Shown piece by piece: positions 24,897-37,779 of a stretch of 64,000 nucleotides of DNA. The position numbers and the translations under genes were made by a program. The stretch spans positions 8,381-72,380 of the forward strand of contig VTPC01006056.1 in NCBI GenBank assembly GCA_011009095.1, read 5' to 3'. Position 1 is the stretch's first letter. Each line of letters opens with the position of its first letter. This DNA comes from Ignelater luminosus. Its lineage: Eukaryota > Arthropoda > Insecta > Coleoptera > Elateridae. The notes under the pieces are model-generated. The model had not been told where the DNA came from and ran no database searches. It saw only the letters and a program-made list of their open reading frames with translations.

Positions 24897-27800
24897 TTAT
24901 TCTACATATTTTACAGTTTTCGGTTTAGTTATATTTTTTCGTTTTATTTGTGAATCTACATATGCTAAAATACTTGTAATGAAATTACTTAAAAATGATA
25001 AACCACGAGGACAATTTCTTGCCAAACTTTTAACATCTGTTTCCCTTACAGTGCCCACTTTTGCAAACACTGTTACTGAATTCTCCGTTATATTGTCTAC
25101 ATCTGACATATCTACAGTTACATACCATGTACTTCGTAACAAGAAGTTAATAATCTTAAACGTAACTCTAGAAATAAAAAGCAAATTATTAATAAAACAA
25201 ACAAAACATTTCTGATTCATTTCAATACTTACTTGAATTCTTTATCCATTTCTAAACCATACAGTTTAGCATAATCATGAAATTCATTTAATATTTCTAT
25301 CATTTTCTGCATATTCATGTAGATATAATCTAGAAGGGTTAAGACATCATAGCGTTCTCCAACTGCAGCTTGCATGTTATTCGGAGAAAGACGATCTTTA
25401 AATATTTTGTGAACAAACAATGCTACAGCTTCACAATTTTCTGAAATAATAACTTTAAATAGTAAATGTAATATATTTTCAAATATTAATATTTACCTCG
25501 TATGTGATAAGAAATGTGAGTTTTATGTACAATCTCAGTTTCTTTGTCTATGTGTACAGTGAGTCGAATAGTTCCATATAATGTATCAAACACACATTTT
25601 TCATCATCAATAGAAAGTATATCCCAATAACGTTTGGACCTGGGTAAGAAAGTATGATTTACTATTCATTGATACCATCTATTTTCACTACACAAAAAGA
25701 CTTGACAATTACTTATAAAATATTGAACAGAAGAAATGCAAAATCTTATTAAAAACAACAAAGAAATAATGTAAAGTAAAAGAAATATATCAATTTACCT
25801 TTTATGCTTCGCTTCTATTTTTTCTTGGAGAGATAAAACCTTTTCATCATCTGCAGTAGAATTAACGCTACCAATATGTAAAAATGGCGACTTCTCTTCT
25901 TGTGTTGATTCACTGTCATTGTTAATGCTAGACGTGTTACTTGATTCAATTTCTTCAAAATTAGGAAGCTTATATGGACGTTTAAATTCTTCCATCCCAT
26001 GTTTGTATAGTTCATTCAACACACATGCATACTTTTTTATAATCTCAGAATATTTCAACATTCTTTCACCAAATTCTTCAAGCCTCTTCTTTCTTAATGG
26101 TTCCTTTTCCATATAGTTTTGCCATAAATTAATGTAATTGTCAGAAGGTCTGTATGATACTTCAAGATCACCTGTTGTGTTCTGTATGTTACTTGCACTA
26201 CTTTCCGTAATACTGAGAATCACTCTCTTAGCAGCATTACTAATAGGAGCAAAAGAATCATCAATAAGAGTATCTGACAAAGTGAGATCTTCTTGAGAAA
26301 TATTTACAGATTTGCTCTTGATAGGACTGGTTTCCATTGGTTCCACAACTTGTTCAGTTAATGTCGATTCTTCTTGTTTTATGGATTCATCCCGAAGCAT
26401 AGGTTTCTTAAGAAGCTTGTCAATGTCAAGTTCCTCGAGCGATTTGCGCTTCAATTTGTTTACTTTTCTTATGGAAAATTCATCACCCCCAGATGATTTC
26501 TCAATGTTCTTATCCTTTTGACAGTGAGATTGCTCATGATGAGTTAGATTGTTGCGGGTATTTTCAAGAGATATGGGAAAAACATCACTTTCAAATCCAC
26601 TTAATGGCATAAATTTAGGACTCAAAAACGAGAGATTTAAATCACCAGCAACAATTTTTGAAAAATCTGATAATGGAGGTTTATGTGATAAAGTGTAATT
26701 GATTAGGTGTTGTGTGTCATCAGCACAAGGACTGTATGGTATAAAATTTGATTTTTTAATGTCGTCGCATTTTCTGGATACATTAATTTCCTCAGGAACA
26801 TTTGCTATTGAATTTTCTTCTTGTTTATCGTCTGCATTTTGATATTCTGAATTTGTTATTAATTTATTGTCTTTATCAATATGATCATCATTCATTGGAC
26901 TATTTAAATTACTTGTAAATGAAACTTCCATTGGTGTTGGAGAAATACATTTAATATTTTCTGTGTTTTGATTATGGAAAATTTCAAGCTCCTCAGTATT
27001 TTCACTATGTACTTTAAGGTGTTTCATTTCATCATTATCCAGATTGTCAAATAGGTTTAAGTTTTCATTTTCATATTTTCTTTTTAAAGTGTTACCTTCT
27101 GGACTGGTCTGTGTGATATATTCATTAGATGGGCTTTGAAGTATGCTTAAATCGGTATTGAGAACCTGATTAACAATAAATTCTTTGTCATTTTTGGATG
27201 CTTCCAAGATTTCTGAATTTTGTTTCAAGTACGAAGATTGTAATAAATGTTTGTTTTTTGTGATTTCTTCTTTTGTATCTTCTTCAACCAAAACTGATGT
27301 TTTCTGTTCACTCTTTGATTCATGGTTGGGATGAAGAATTTCATTCGGTGCTATTAGTTTTAGATTCTGTATATTATCAATATGTTTACTTTCGTTCTTA
27401 TCTGAAATAGTCACATTAGATGTTGATGTTATCTCATGACGTTTATTCACTTCAATTAGTTTCTTGTTAATACTTATATCTTTGCTATGAATTTGCAATT
27501 GTTCTGTAAATTCAATATGTTTTTCATATAAGACAGATTCGGCATTATTCAGTGTATTATCTTTTGATTGTTCCAAAGTAATATTTTTACTAAAATTAAT
27601 GCTGTCACTTGGACCCATAACTGTCAAACGGTCTGCCAACTTTGGTTCACGTGTCATATTTTCATTGACTAATAGGTTAACAGATGGAATATCTTTTTCA
27701 AAATCTTTAATTATGCTGATTTCAATACTGTCAGTTTTTGCTTCAACTGTTATGCTTCGTATTGAATCTTTATTGTCTTCTGTTTCTTCTTTTATATTTG

Positions 27801-30800
27801 AAATATCTTCTGTTATAATATTGTCTTGTTTGCTTGCATCGTTTGATACTGTAATATCATCTTTATTGTTGGTAATGATTATTTCATTCTGTTGCTTTAA
27901 ACTATTTATAAGTGATGCATTTTCTACCATTCCCATTTCTTGAACGTTAGCTGTTTCTTCTTCACTATTAGTCACTGATAAATGTTCCATGCTTTCTTCG
28001 GGCAAAATAATTTTATTACTCTCTTTTGCTTTTAATAATAGATCTTCCAATTCCATATTATCGTTTTCATTTAAACAGAGTTTCACATCTTGTGATTTGT
28101 TTATTTCATCTTGTTCTGCATTGTCATTAGAACTTAATTCTAAATGTTTTTCTGGAATGATTATGTGACTGTCCTCAGGTCCAATTTTTAAAAATGACAT
28201 GTCCTTTGTTTTGCTAATTTCGAGTTCTTCTATACCTTGTTGTACAACTGTGCAGACATCATTAGCAACAGACTTTTCACATTTTAATTCTGATTTTTCA
28301 AGCTTTTCAATTTTATCTTCTTTGATGGTTTTGTTAATACCAAGTTTATTTTCTTCATTTTCTTCTATTGTACAAACTTTATCCTTTATAATATTTTTAC
28401 TAGCAAGTAATAAATTTTGAGTTACTTTAATCTCTTGTGTACTAGTGAGTTTATATTCTGATTCACTCTTGGAGGGCACTAGGCTTTGGGCAAACTCCAT
28501 ATAACCTTCTGTCATAGCTGTGCGATTATCATCAACTTGCATTTTCAAAGCTAATAATTGATGTTCTAAATTGATATTTTCTTGATCAGTAGTTTTATTA
28601 GATGGTAGTAAATTCACACGTTCATTGGTTTTATTTAATTTGTCTTCAAATTTTATATTTTCATCAATTATATCAGTTTGGATTTCTTCCATATTTTGTG
28701 AAGATATAGCTGTTCCATCACATTTTAAATTCACATTTTCATCAATCAGATTAGTTCGGTTGCAACTTATATTTCCATCAATAACAGATAAATGTGCACT
28801 AAAGTCTATACATTCTTTGATTGGAACTGTTATAGTTTCTGCAAAGATATTATCTTTCACAATACTTTTATTAATGTAAGGTAAATGTTGACTAAATTCC
28901 ATAGTTTCTTCAGTTATCAATGTTTCATGATTTAAGTTCCTTATCTTTAAAGATGGTATTTGATGTTCTAAATACTTGCTTTCATTAATCGTGTGAATTA
29001 GATTTTCTCGCATATTTTCATCAGCAAACTCCAGACATTCTGTCATATTGTTGGTATTATTTCTTTTTAGAGATATTTCATGTTTTTCAGTTGTGTTATT
29101 TTTATCCCCTTTGATGCTTTTATCTTCCAATTTCATATCAGCTTCAATTAGATTTGTTTCATCGCGTTTTTTATTTTCCTGAGAATGAGAATTTTCATCA
29201 TTTAAAATTGTTTTGTTATCCTGAATCAAACACTTTTCTAAAGTATTATTTGTTTCTTCTTCTTTGGCATTTATAGTAATGATTGGTAGATGTTGTGTAA
29301 ATTCCATACATTCTTCACTTAGAATCGTTTTGTTATTTGAATCTTTTAATTGCATGCTTTGCTTAACATCATCATGTCTGTTCTGTGTCAGCTGCATCAT
29401 TTGTGTAGGTAGATGTTGTGAGAATTCCATTAGTTCTTCATCTAGAACGGTTTTATTATTTGGATTCTTTTGGTTGATACTATCATTATTAGCTTGCATC
29501 AATAAATTGTGTGTCGCTTCCATTTCTTGTGACTTATCATTGATTTTATTAATTATTGGTAAATGTTGTGTAAATTCCATACATGCTTCCGTAAGAATAG
29601 TAATGTTATTCTCAATGTTTGGTTTCAAAATTGAAATTTGATTTTCTATTTTCATACTCTTCTCAACCTTTTCTTGCTGTATTTCCATATGTATATCACT
29701 AACATCTTTGCTTCTCTCAATAATATTGATTACTGGCAACTGTTGAGTAAATTCCATCCCTTCTTCTTCCACAACAGTTTTATTCCTTTTAACATTTGTA
29801 TTAGAAACCAATTTTGAGCTCTCATTATTAGTAACAGAACTTACATTTTTATTAATAATTGGTAACTGCTGAGTTAATTCCATACCTTGTTCAACTACGA
29901 TCGTTTTATTTCTTCCTGCATTCTTGAATTCCACATTACTTTCAGTCATCACGTTTACATTGAAAAATGGTTGTGTTAATTCCATATCTTCATCAGTCAT
30001 AAGAGTTTTGTTCCCTCTTATAGTTTTATTATTACATGATATTGGTTGTGTCAGTTTCATATATTCTTCATTGTTTTTCTTCATACTTTTATTACCAGTT
30101 GGTAATCGTGTGAATTCCATATCATCCATTTCATCAGTATCATCAAGTATCATGTGTATATCAAATAAAGGTTGTGTTAATTCCATACCTTCTTCACTTA
30201 TAATAGTTTTGTTTACTTTTACGCTTTTATTGGCTTTCGATATATGTTGAGTTATTTCCATACTTTCTTCAGTTGCAATGGTCTTATTTTGTTCTATACT
30301 CTTACCTGTCAACATAGTTTTGTTTCTTGTAAACTCCATGTCTTTCTCTATCATAACACTTTTATTCAGAGACAAATCTTTATTAGAAACTGTCAAAGCC
30401 ATATCTTCTTCACTCAAAGTGTTTGTATTTCCTCTGGTACTTTTATGCTGTGTTAATTCCATAGCTTCCTCAGTTGTAACAGTTTTATTCTTTCCCACAC
30501 TTTTATTATCTATTGGTAAATGTGTAAACTCCATATCTTCTTCCATCATAACACTTTTATTCAAAATAATATCTTTGTTTTCTTTCATGCTTTTATTAGA
30601 TCTTGACACAGAGTGTGTCAGTTCCATATTTTCTTCAGTAGTAATAGTCTTATTCCTTTTGACACTTTTATTAACCATGAGCATATGCTGAGTTAGTTCC
30701 ATGCTTTCCTCACTTACAACTGTTTTATTTTTCCTCACAGGTACAGGTTCTTCCAACATTATTACACTTTTATTTAAAATTTCATCATTGGTTACTGTTT

Positions 30801-33800
30801 GTGTCAATTCCATACTTCCTTCGCTCAAAATAGTTTTGTTTCTTTTCACACTCTTATTAGCAAACGATATCTGCTGTGTAATCTGCATACTATCTTCAGA
30901 TATGATAGTTTTATTTTCTCTTATACTTTTATTTTTAATTAATGTGTGCTTATCAGTTTTATCAAAAATAGTTTCCTTTATAATTGAAGTTCTGGTAAAT
31001 TCTTTAACTTCCGCACGCTTTGTATGCTCCTGGGCTACATTTACATTTCCAATTTCCCCAGTGATTTTATTTTTTACATGAGGACTTGTAATGGGTTCAG
31101 TAACAGTGCCACTTTTCACAAAGCTCGGCTTATTGTTTGAGTTACTAGGAACACATTTTACAGTACTAATATTTTCTTTATCGTTGATAAAATCAACATT
31201 ATTTGTTCCATCAACTGAAAATTTATTTTGCATATCTGGTTTTCGTTGTAAAGGTGCTTCTTTTTTATCCTCTTCCATAAAACAAACCAATGGTTTACTC
31301 TTTGATTCCACAAGTGAAGTTTTTTGTTTCTGTTCAGTAGAACATAAAGAGGTGTCTAATGATATATCTGCACTACCTGTTTCACCATCCAGACTAATTT
31401 GAGATTGTTTTAGACTTTGACTACTCTTTGATTTATCATCCAAGTTATCTGAAGATTGGGTATGGTCAGATTTGTTAAGCAGCTCTTCGTATGTTGTATC
31501 CCATATTGTATTTTTTTCCGGATCTGTTGCAAATTCCCTGAAGAAAATACAATAAGTTAATCTTGTTTTTTTCAGGATAAAAGTCGTTTTCTTTTTAGTT
31601 TCAAAGATTTATAATTGAAATGTGTCAATAAAGGAATTTCTGAATAAATCTCGGAAGTTCTCAGGCTGCAATAGGCTGCAGATGTCACCGAAAAAAAGGA
31701 TTAACATATCAACATGATGGAGCACCATTACTTTGCTTTTTCATTTGCCTATTCATTTAGATATTGGGTGCGGCTGGAATTTTAACTAAGCAGGTTTCCT
31801 AAATGGACAAGCTAACATACCGCTAAAAAAAAGTTGCTGACAATTTTACTCGGTGTCTAGATTGTTAACTGAGTTTGTTAGCAATGTCAAAAATAGTGGT
31901 AGGGGCAGTTTTTTTAACCTTAAATTTAGTTCAACCTCCAATCAAAAAAGACAAGTTCAATTGTGTGCCCTATACTGTGACAATTGCGGAAGATTGCTCT
32001 TGAATGCACCCTACTTCCAAGATTGCTATGAAAGAAAAAAGGGGAGTCAATGTGTTTAATTGGTACAGGCTGCTTTACAAACACAAAGATGAAAGGCAAA
32101 GGTAAGAATGGGATAAGGGGTACTTAACTCCATGGAAATTATTGTTCCAATATTAAGGTAAAACATGAAAACCTTGTGAGAACAGTGGACTGCTCAACCA
32201 AGCTACTTGGTGGACTGGACAATACAGTAATATTAATTGGTGTAAGTAAGATGTATTGCACATTATTTTCAGGCAATGCTATTAACAATTATACAGGATA
32301 TCCCATAAATGGCGCATAATTGCCACGGTATGTTATTTCAGTAATTCAAAAAATTTAATAATGTTAACTTTTGAAGATATTAACACAAAGTTTTTTAAAC
32401 TTGACAATTGCAATACCATTTAATGCAGTCAACATAGACAGTTGTTATTTAGTTACCAAGTAAAGATTTTAATGATGGCATTTACAAGGTTACCGAACCA
32501 AAAATTGGTACTAAATTTCAAAATTGTTTACTTAACAAAATACTTCAGATAAAGAATTTGAAACATAAAAATATTATTATTACACAATTTATTGTAAAAA
32601 GTGAACAATACATTCATAATTTACAATGGGCTTTCAACCAAGATCCTTCTGCCCTTAGTATTATAACTTTATATTTTAACAGCGTTATTCCTATGATATG
32701 TGGACAAATATACATAATAGTACTAATCTAAGGCATACATGATTGAATTAAGTTCAGCATAACATAAATCACTTTACAAAAGACATGTAGGGGAAGGTCG
32801 GGTAGTCCCAGACACTTAAATGAATTGGAAATGAAAATACAATAAACAAATTTTGTGTCTCTATTTTAATTTCAAAATCAAACTAGGAACTTTTTCAAAC
32901 ATATTAATTAAAAATTAGTAATCATAACAAAATCTTTTAACGAAATACAGTGTGTCCAAGATAAGGATGCACAGTATGGGAATCTTGGAAATGGTAAGAG
33001 ATACAGGATTGGTTACATGGGATGAAAGTTGGCTATTTATAGGACCTTTTTGTTGACGTTTGCAAAATCTAGATATCTTGGATAGTTTCAGAGATATTTA
33101 AAAAAAAGTAGATTTCTTGATTTTTGTTATTATTTTTTCTTTTATTTATTTGAAGAGATATCGGAAAACTAAAACCACTTTTTGTTATTATTATCGTCTA
33201 TTGGTAAACTGAAATCTGTTGTAACATTTTGCTTTATTATACATTAAACAAAATAACACAAAACTATAACGACCATCTTATAAAAACTTTTTATGAACTT
33301 CTACTACACACGCTACACACACATTTCTTCTTCTTTCTTTTTTATATTATCCTACTACTAGGTCGGTAATATAGATTTTTATGTTTTACATTATTTTTCT
33401 CAATTACCAACCTAGCAATTCTTAACACTTTTCCACTGCCACTTTTTGTTCTCTATTAAAATACACTAACAAAATTCCTGTACATTTCGGTTTCGTGTAA
33501 CCATCACAACCTCATTTTTTTAAATAGGCGGAAAAACAATTGAAAATTATTTTGAATAGCTCTTGTCACGATTCTAATGATGTAAACATGATAGGGTTAT
33601 TTTGGTTTTGATTTTTTTGTGTTGAATGCTGTTGACCAACTGTAATAATTGCTGTTCATCTTCAAGATTTTGGTTGAGCACATGATTCTTGACATAACCC
33701 CAGAGGAAAGAAATCTAATGGTGCTAGATCAGGTGATCATGCAGGCCAGGGTACTGCAGAAAGCATTAATTTATAGCATAAGAAACTAAAATAATCCTAT

Positions 33801-36800
33801 CATGTTTGAATCACTAGAATTGTGACAACAAGAGCTATTCAAAACGATTTTCAATTGTTTTTCCATCTATTTAAAAAAATGAGGTTGTGATGGTTTTGTT
33901 AGCGTATTTTAATAGAGAACAAAAAGTGGTTTTAGTTTTCCGATAATTTTTCAAATAAATAAAAGAAAAAACAATAACAAAAATCGAGAAATCTACTTTT
34001 TTTTTAAATATCTCTGAAACTATTCGGGATATCTAGATTTTGCAAACGCCAACAAAAAGGTTCTATAAATAGCCAACTTTCATCCCATTTAACCGATCCT
34101 GTATCTCTTACCGTTTCCAAGATCCCCATGCTGTGCATCCTTATCTTGGACACACTGTATAATTTGTACCGTATAAGTAACTCCTAACTGAAACTCAATA
34201 ATGGAGTTTTTAATGTGGCAAATTGTCATAATATTGCCAAAACTGTTGAGCTAAAACTTTGCTTCAATTGCTGCAAATGGTTGTAGTTTTCAGCTTTAAT
34301 CTTCTATCAACCATTATATAGCTGTCACTGATATTCTCTTACGTGAACAAATTTCGTATTGTATGAGTCCTTCAGGCAGATAAGCAAAGCTGTGTACATT
34401 AGTTACTTCAGGATCTCCTGCTCTTATACCTGGACGTATATTTCCATAAAATCTTACTTTGGGAAAAATCACGAAAATCAGAGTGTTCCATATATTTAAC
34501 TCAATAATGATATTTACTGCGAGCTTCTCTGCATACCGCAATATAATCTGTTGGCAAATATATATCTCTATTGTTGTCTGGTTTCGGTGGCACTGTGGAC
34601 TGAATCCACTTCCATCTGTGAATGGCCCTTTTCAAAATATTTTTGTACGATCGTGACTTGTCTATCAATTGCTAGTTTTAAAAGTGCATTCGAAACATTT
34701 ACATTTTTGTTTTGATATCCACAGCCATCGCTGTGAATAATTATTTGCTTGGTTTTGGATTCTTTTAAAAGGTAATTTTTGAGAAAGGCTACTAACTGGT
34801 TTGCAAAGATGTTTGCCTACAAACCACGCTGACTCTCATCCCAAAGGTGACAAGTTACTTCTCCATTGTATACGTTATAAATTATATAATTGTGAACACA
34901 CAATTTAGTTTTATAGTATATAGCACCAACTATCAACACTGAAGCTAATTTGACAGCTTGCATATCTACAGTAAAAACTGCTATTTCTTTTGGATTTTTT
35001 TTTGCAAAGCTGTTTATCTGTATCTTTACTTAGCCTTAATGGAGTTTTGTTTGTCTAGTGTGTTTGGTATGTGAAATTCATAAGATAATAATACAACAAT
35101 TTTTTTATAATTAAACAAATTAATAAAATAAAGTAATTGTGTAAAATTAATTAATTTCTTCTTTCGCCGAGTGTGATAATTTGCAGACCGAATTCTGGGG
35201 GAACGTGGAGAGTTCGAGACGCGACCAGTGCACGGTCTTCTCGCAGATTTTTTCATCCGTTGAGGTGATTTCGATTCTTGTGAATAAAAAGAAAACCCTT
35301 TACAAAGGGGTAAGTTATCTATCTTCATTTCTTGCATTCCCTGCGTCCTCAATTCTAATTGTTGTTCCTTGTCTCCAGCGTTTTTGCTAGATTCCATAAA
35401 GTATAAGTCTAGTAGTAATAATTTTACAAGAATTCTTCACAGGAGTCCCATGAAGTCCTGATAGTAATCGTAGGCTCCGTACTATAGTAGTAGTAGCAGA
35501 GTTTCCAAAGATTAAATTCGTTTCGTCTTATTGCTGGAACAGAAGAGGTTGGGCCCAGGGAGCACCTAATCTAGAAGGGCCTGGACTCCAATTTCATCGT
35601 CAATAAAAAAAATAGATTGATTCTTTTTGTGGCCTCGAATATTTCAGAAATTTTGGCTTAATTCTGTACCCAAACATTAACTTAGTTCCTATCAATTACT
35701 TAGATAAAGTAAATTTTTTTGTTATTTAATCCTTCATAGTTCATTTAGGCAATTATTAATTTTTATTATGATCCATTCCTTTAGTAATGATTATAACCAA
35801 TTATAAACTTTTACTTTAATTTGATCTTAACTCGCTATAAAGTAATGCTATAGTAAGATTTTGTCAATGTTAGAAATTTTCATGAATATTTAAATTTTCA
35901 GATTTTACTTGAAGGTTTCATTTAATCTTTATTACTTAGGAATCAGCTTTCAAGATAAATTTGGTAAGAATTTCTCCACTTCAATGATTATCCAAATCTT
36001 ATATTATCATTTGACTTTGAATTTTTTTAAAATTTTTTTTTAATTAAATTGATAAACACTCAGATTAATTATAAATCTGTTTTTTTCTAAATTTTATTTA
36101 ATTTTAAATTTAGTAAAGTTATCAGAACTGTTTATAAATCTAAATTTTCTCTTCTTTGAACCTGTCAGTGTGTAGCATTTGAACAGATTTAGAATAACAG
36201 CTGAGTGTACTTTGAGATAGCAATTGTTTAAATTTTTATAGCTTCACCTTGGGTTTATTCATTGTATATTCAAGTTTTTTTTTATTTTATTTTTGAATTC
36301 AATTTAACCTTTTTGTAGTTAAAAATTTAAGATTTAATTAACTTCAGATTTAGTAAACTAGTTTCAATTTTTGGTTAAGATCCTATTATTAGATGTTATT
36401 AATATTAATTTTTTTTTAATTGGTTATGGCTTAATAAGCTACCCACTTCAGCTCAGCTGGCCTAGCATCAAGCGTTCCTAGTTTTTATTCAGGTTAAAAA
36501 GGTAACGTAAGCTTCTTATGTTACAAGTTAGACATAAAGATTTTAATCACCAAGTTTTAAAGCAAACTTAACAGAATTTCTGTGTTGTCAAATCTGTTTC
36601 GATGTAACTTATATCTGAATAATTTAAACTGGGAGCAAGAAAGAATTTAAAATTGTTTGTATATTACAATTAATACCATAAAGCCATTTATATTTTGAGA
36701 ATATAGAAGGGCACAAGTAGCTTGCAATAGTTATTGCCATTCTGCAAGGAGAAAAATACTTTAATTACCGATAACGTGCAATAAATGACGGATATACCTA

Positions 36801-37122
36801 ATAAAGAGTTCTGTAAGTATTTCTCATTTATTCGATTTGAATTAGAATTGAAATTCATACTATCTCATAACGTAATGTATCATTACTCACTTAATAAAAT
36901 TGCTGCTAGCAAAACTAACTCTTCTCATTGAAACTCTTCGCATTGATGATCGTCCTGTTGCAATTTGTATATCATCTTCTACAGTTTCTACTAAATCGAG
37001 ATCTGATAAGGGATTTCTAGGTTTCTGTGGTTTTAAAATCTACAAATACAAATAATTTACTAAGCAGTATAGATTACAATTAACAAATTACTTACAGAAG
37101 ACCTATTCTTTCCTGTTTCCAT
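24897..37122 (-). CDS. Spc105R: Kinetochore scaffold Spc105R/KNL1, complete six-exon gene
   Basis: Outer-kinetochore scaffold that docks PP1 and recruits Bub3-Bub1 through phosphorylated MELT motifs in mitosis. Exons on the minus strand: 37122-37096 (ATG), 37039-36891, 31537-25799, 25639-25497, 25440-25233, 25167-24897 (TAA). These total 6,537 nt, giving 2,178 residues, and all joins keep phase. Exon 2 encodes RRVSMRRVSFASS, the PP1-docking RVSF near residues 45-55. Exon 3 opens with EFATDPEKNTIWDTTYEELL, then holds about twenty M-E-[LFI]-T repeats. It ends in a predicted coiled coil (KKRLEEFGERMLKYSEIIKK). Exons 4-6 encode a compact region with SKRYWDILSIDDE and STWYVTVDMSDVD, expected to be the RWD domain pair that binds Mis12/Ndc80-side partners. 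The last intron is only 65 bp. It is the source of the broken copy at 13045-14306. Confidence 0.93.
25799..31537 (-). CDS. Spc105R: Spc105R exon 3: MELT-repeat array and coiled coil
   Basis: A single 5.7-kb exon. Roughly 30900-28490 encodes a tandem array whose unit reads NKT[IVL]-x-x-E-E-x-M-E-L-T-Q, spaced about 20-45 residues apart. Toward the C-terminal end the units drift to MEFTQHLP, MEFSQHLP and MEFAQ. The remainder is acidic, Asn/Ser/Lys-rich and probably disordered, up to the coiled coil near 26130-25950. The plus-strand open frames across this exon are antisense shadows caused by its codon bias. The donor at 25798 (AAAAG/gtaaat) is followed at once by an in-frame stop, which marks where the open frame appears to end. 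Confidence 0.92.
31538..32947 (-). other. Spc105R intron 2, proximal part
   Basis: AT-rich intron sequence before the acceptor ttttcttcag at 31538. The short plus-strand open frame at 31853-32059 matches nothing. No repeats with defined ends were recognised. Confidence 0.5.
32948..34157. mobile_element. Tc1/mariner-type element with long inverted arms and dead transposase
   Basis: 1,210 bp in Spc105R intron 2, flanked by TA on both sides, with ends cagtgtgtccaagataagga. The arms are long and imperfect: 32948-33606 (interrupted near 33230-33420) pairs with 33793-34157. The central loop, read minus, retains SPDLAPLDFF, the third catalytic-Asp motif of IS630/Tc1/mariner transposases, after an in-frame stop. 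So the long arms are an inverted duplication of element sequence around a transposase remnant. Confidence 0.72.
34310..35400 (-). pseudogene. Second relic of the SDGC-QN transposase family
   Basis: In Spc105R intron 2, minus strand. It shows YYKTKLCVHNYIIYN (about 34920-34870), IIHSDGCGYQNKN (about 34740-34700), DYIAVCREARSKY (about 34560-34510) and IRPGIRAGDPEV (about 34440-34400). Motifs and order match the transposase inside the 20372-24561 element, but the sequence differs, so it is a different family member. It has many stops. A 123-codon frame at 35397-35026, rich in Lys/Arg/Ser, may be its N-terminal remnant. No inverted termini were found. Confidence 0.65.
35401..36890 (-). other. Spc105R intron 2, distal part
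   Basis: Very AT-rich intron leading from the GTGAGT donor at 36890. A GC-richer patch at 35540-35600 (gggcccagggagcacc) may be a repeat fragment; a similar gggcc-rich patch lies at 38490-38690. Nothing coding was seen. Confidence 0.45.
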
Positions 37123-37779
37123 ATTTATTTCACAATAATTAACAATTTAAAAACAGTTTTATTAAAAAACACTACACATAACTAATAATAAACGCTCACA
37201 GACAAACGCTTTTTGAATCATTTCAAACTCTTGTAACCGTCAAGTATGTCAAATTTGTGTTTATTGTTATTTCAGAGAGCAGAGTCGACAACGTTATAAA
37301 AGCACAGTCACTAATGCCTTTACACCTCATTTAATTATTCTACCGCATAAATGCTGTAACGACAATGAGTAAATTTGTTACAAATTGCAATTTGAAAAAA
37401 TTAAATTTACAATATAGAAGTTGTACTTTAAATAAAATGCTTTGGTAGATATAATTTTAAATTGTTTTATTAGACGGTTGCCAGCATTGTAGTTGTTTCC
37501 ATGTGAAGCTAGTAAAAAACAATTTAAAAAAGTTTGTGTTTGTAACCTCAATTATCATGTTAGAAATTTCAAATTAATAATAAAGATTCTTTATCCATGT
37601 AAATAAAAATGAATATTTTTTTAATATATAGAATAAACAGTAATAACAAATACGTTCTGTAATTAATTAACCTTGTCATAAGGAAAATACAATGCAATAA
37701 ATATTACAATTAGATGATGTTTACACAATAATGAAATCATCAAAAGAATGGTTTTTTTTCAGGAAAGATACAATTGGAA
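37123..37779. other. Spc105R upstream region
   Basis: About 650 bp of AT-rich DNA before the Spc105R start codon, expected to hold its 5' UTR and promoter. I see no clear TATA/Inr pair and do not assign a start site. Confidence 0.4.

Noticed and set aside
25212-25232. Acceptor at 25212 for the last Spc105R intron
   Set aside because: It would make a 21-bp intron. The acceptor at 25168 gives a 65-bp intron, a better pyrimidine tract and the expected reading into VTFKIINFLL.
27599-31402. Series of plus-strand open frames antisense to Spc105R
   Set aside because: They mirror the biased codons of the minus-strand exon (Ser/Leu/Ile-rich shadows) and have no splice or domain signals of their own.
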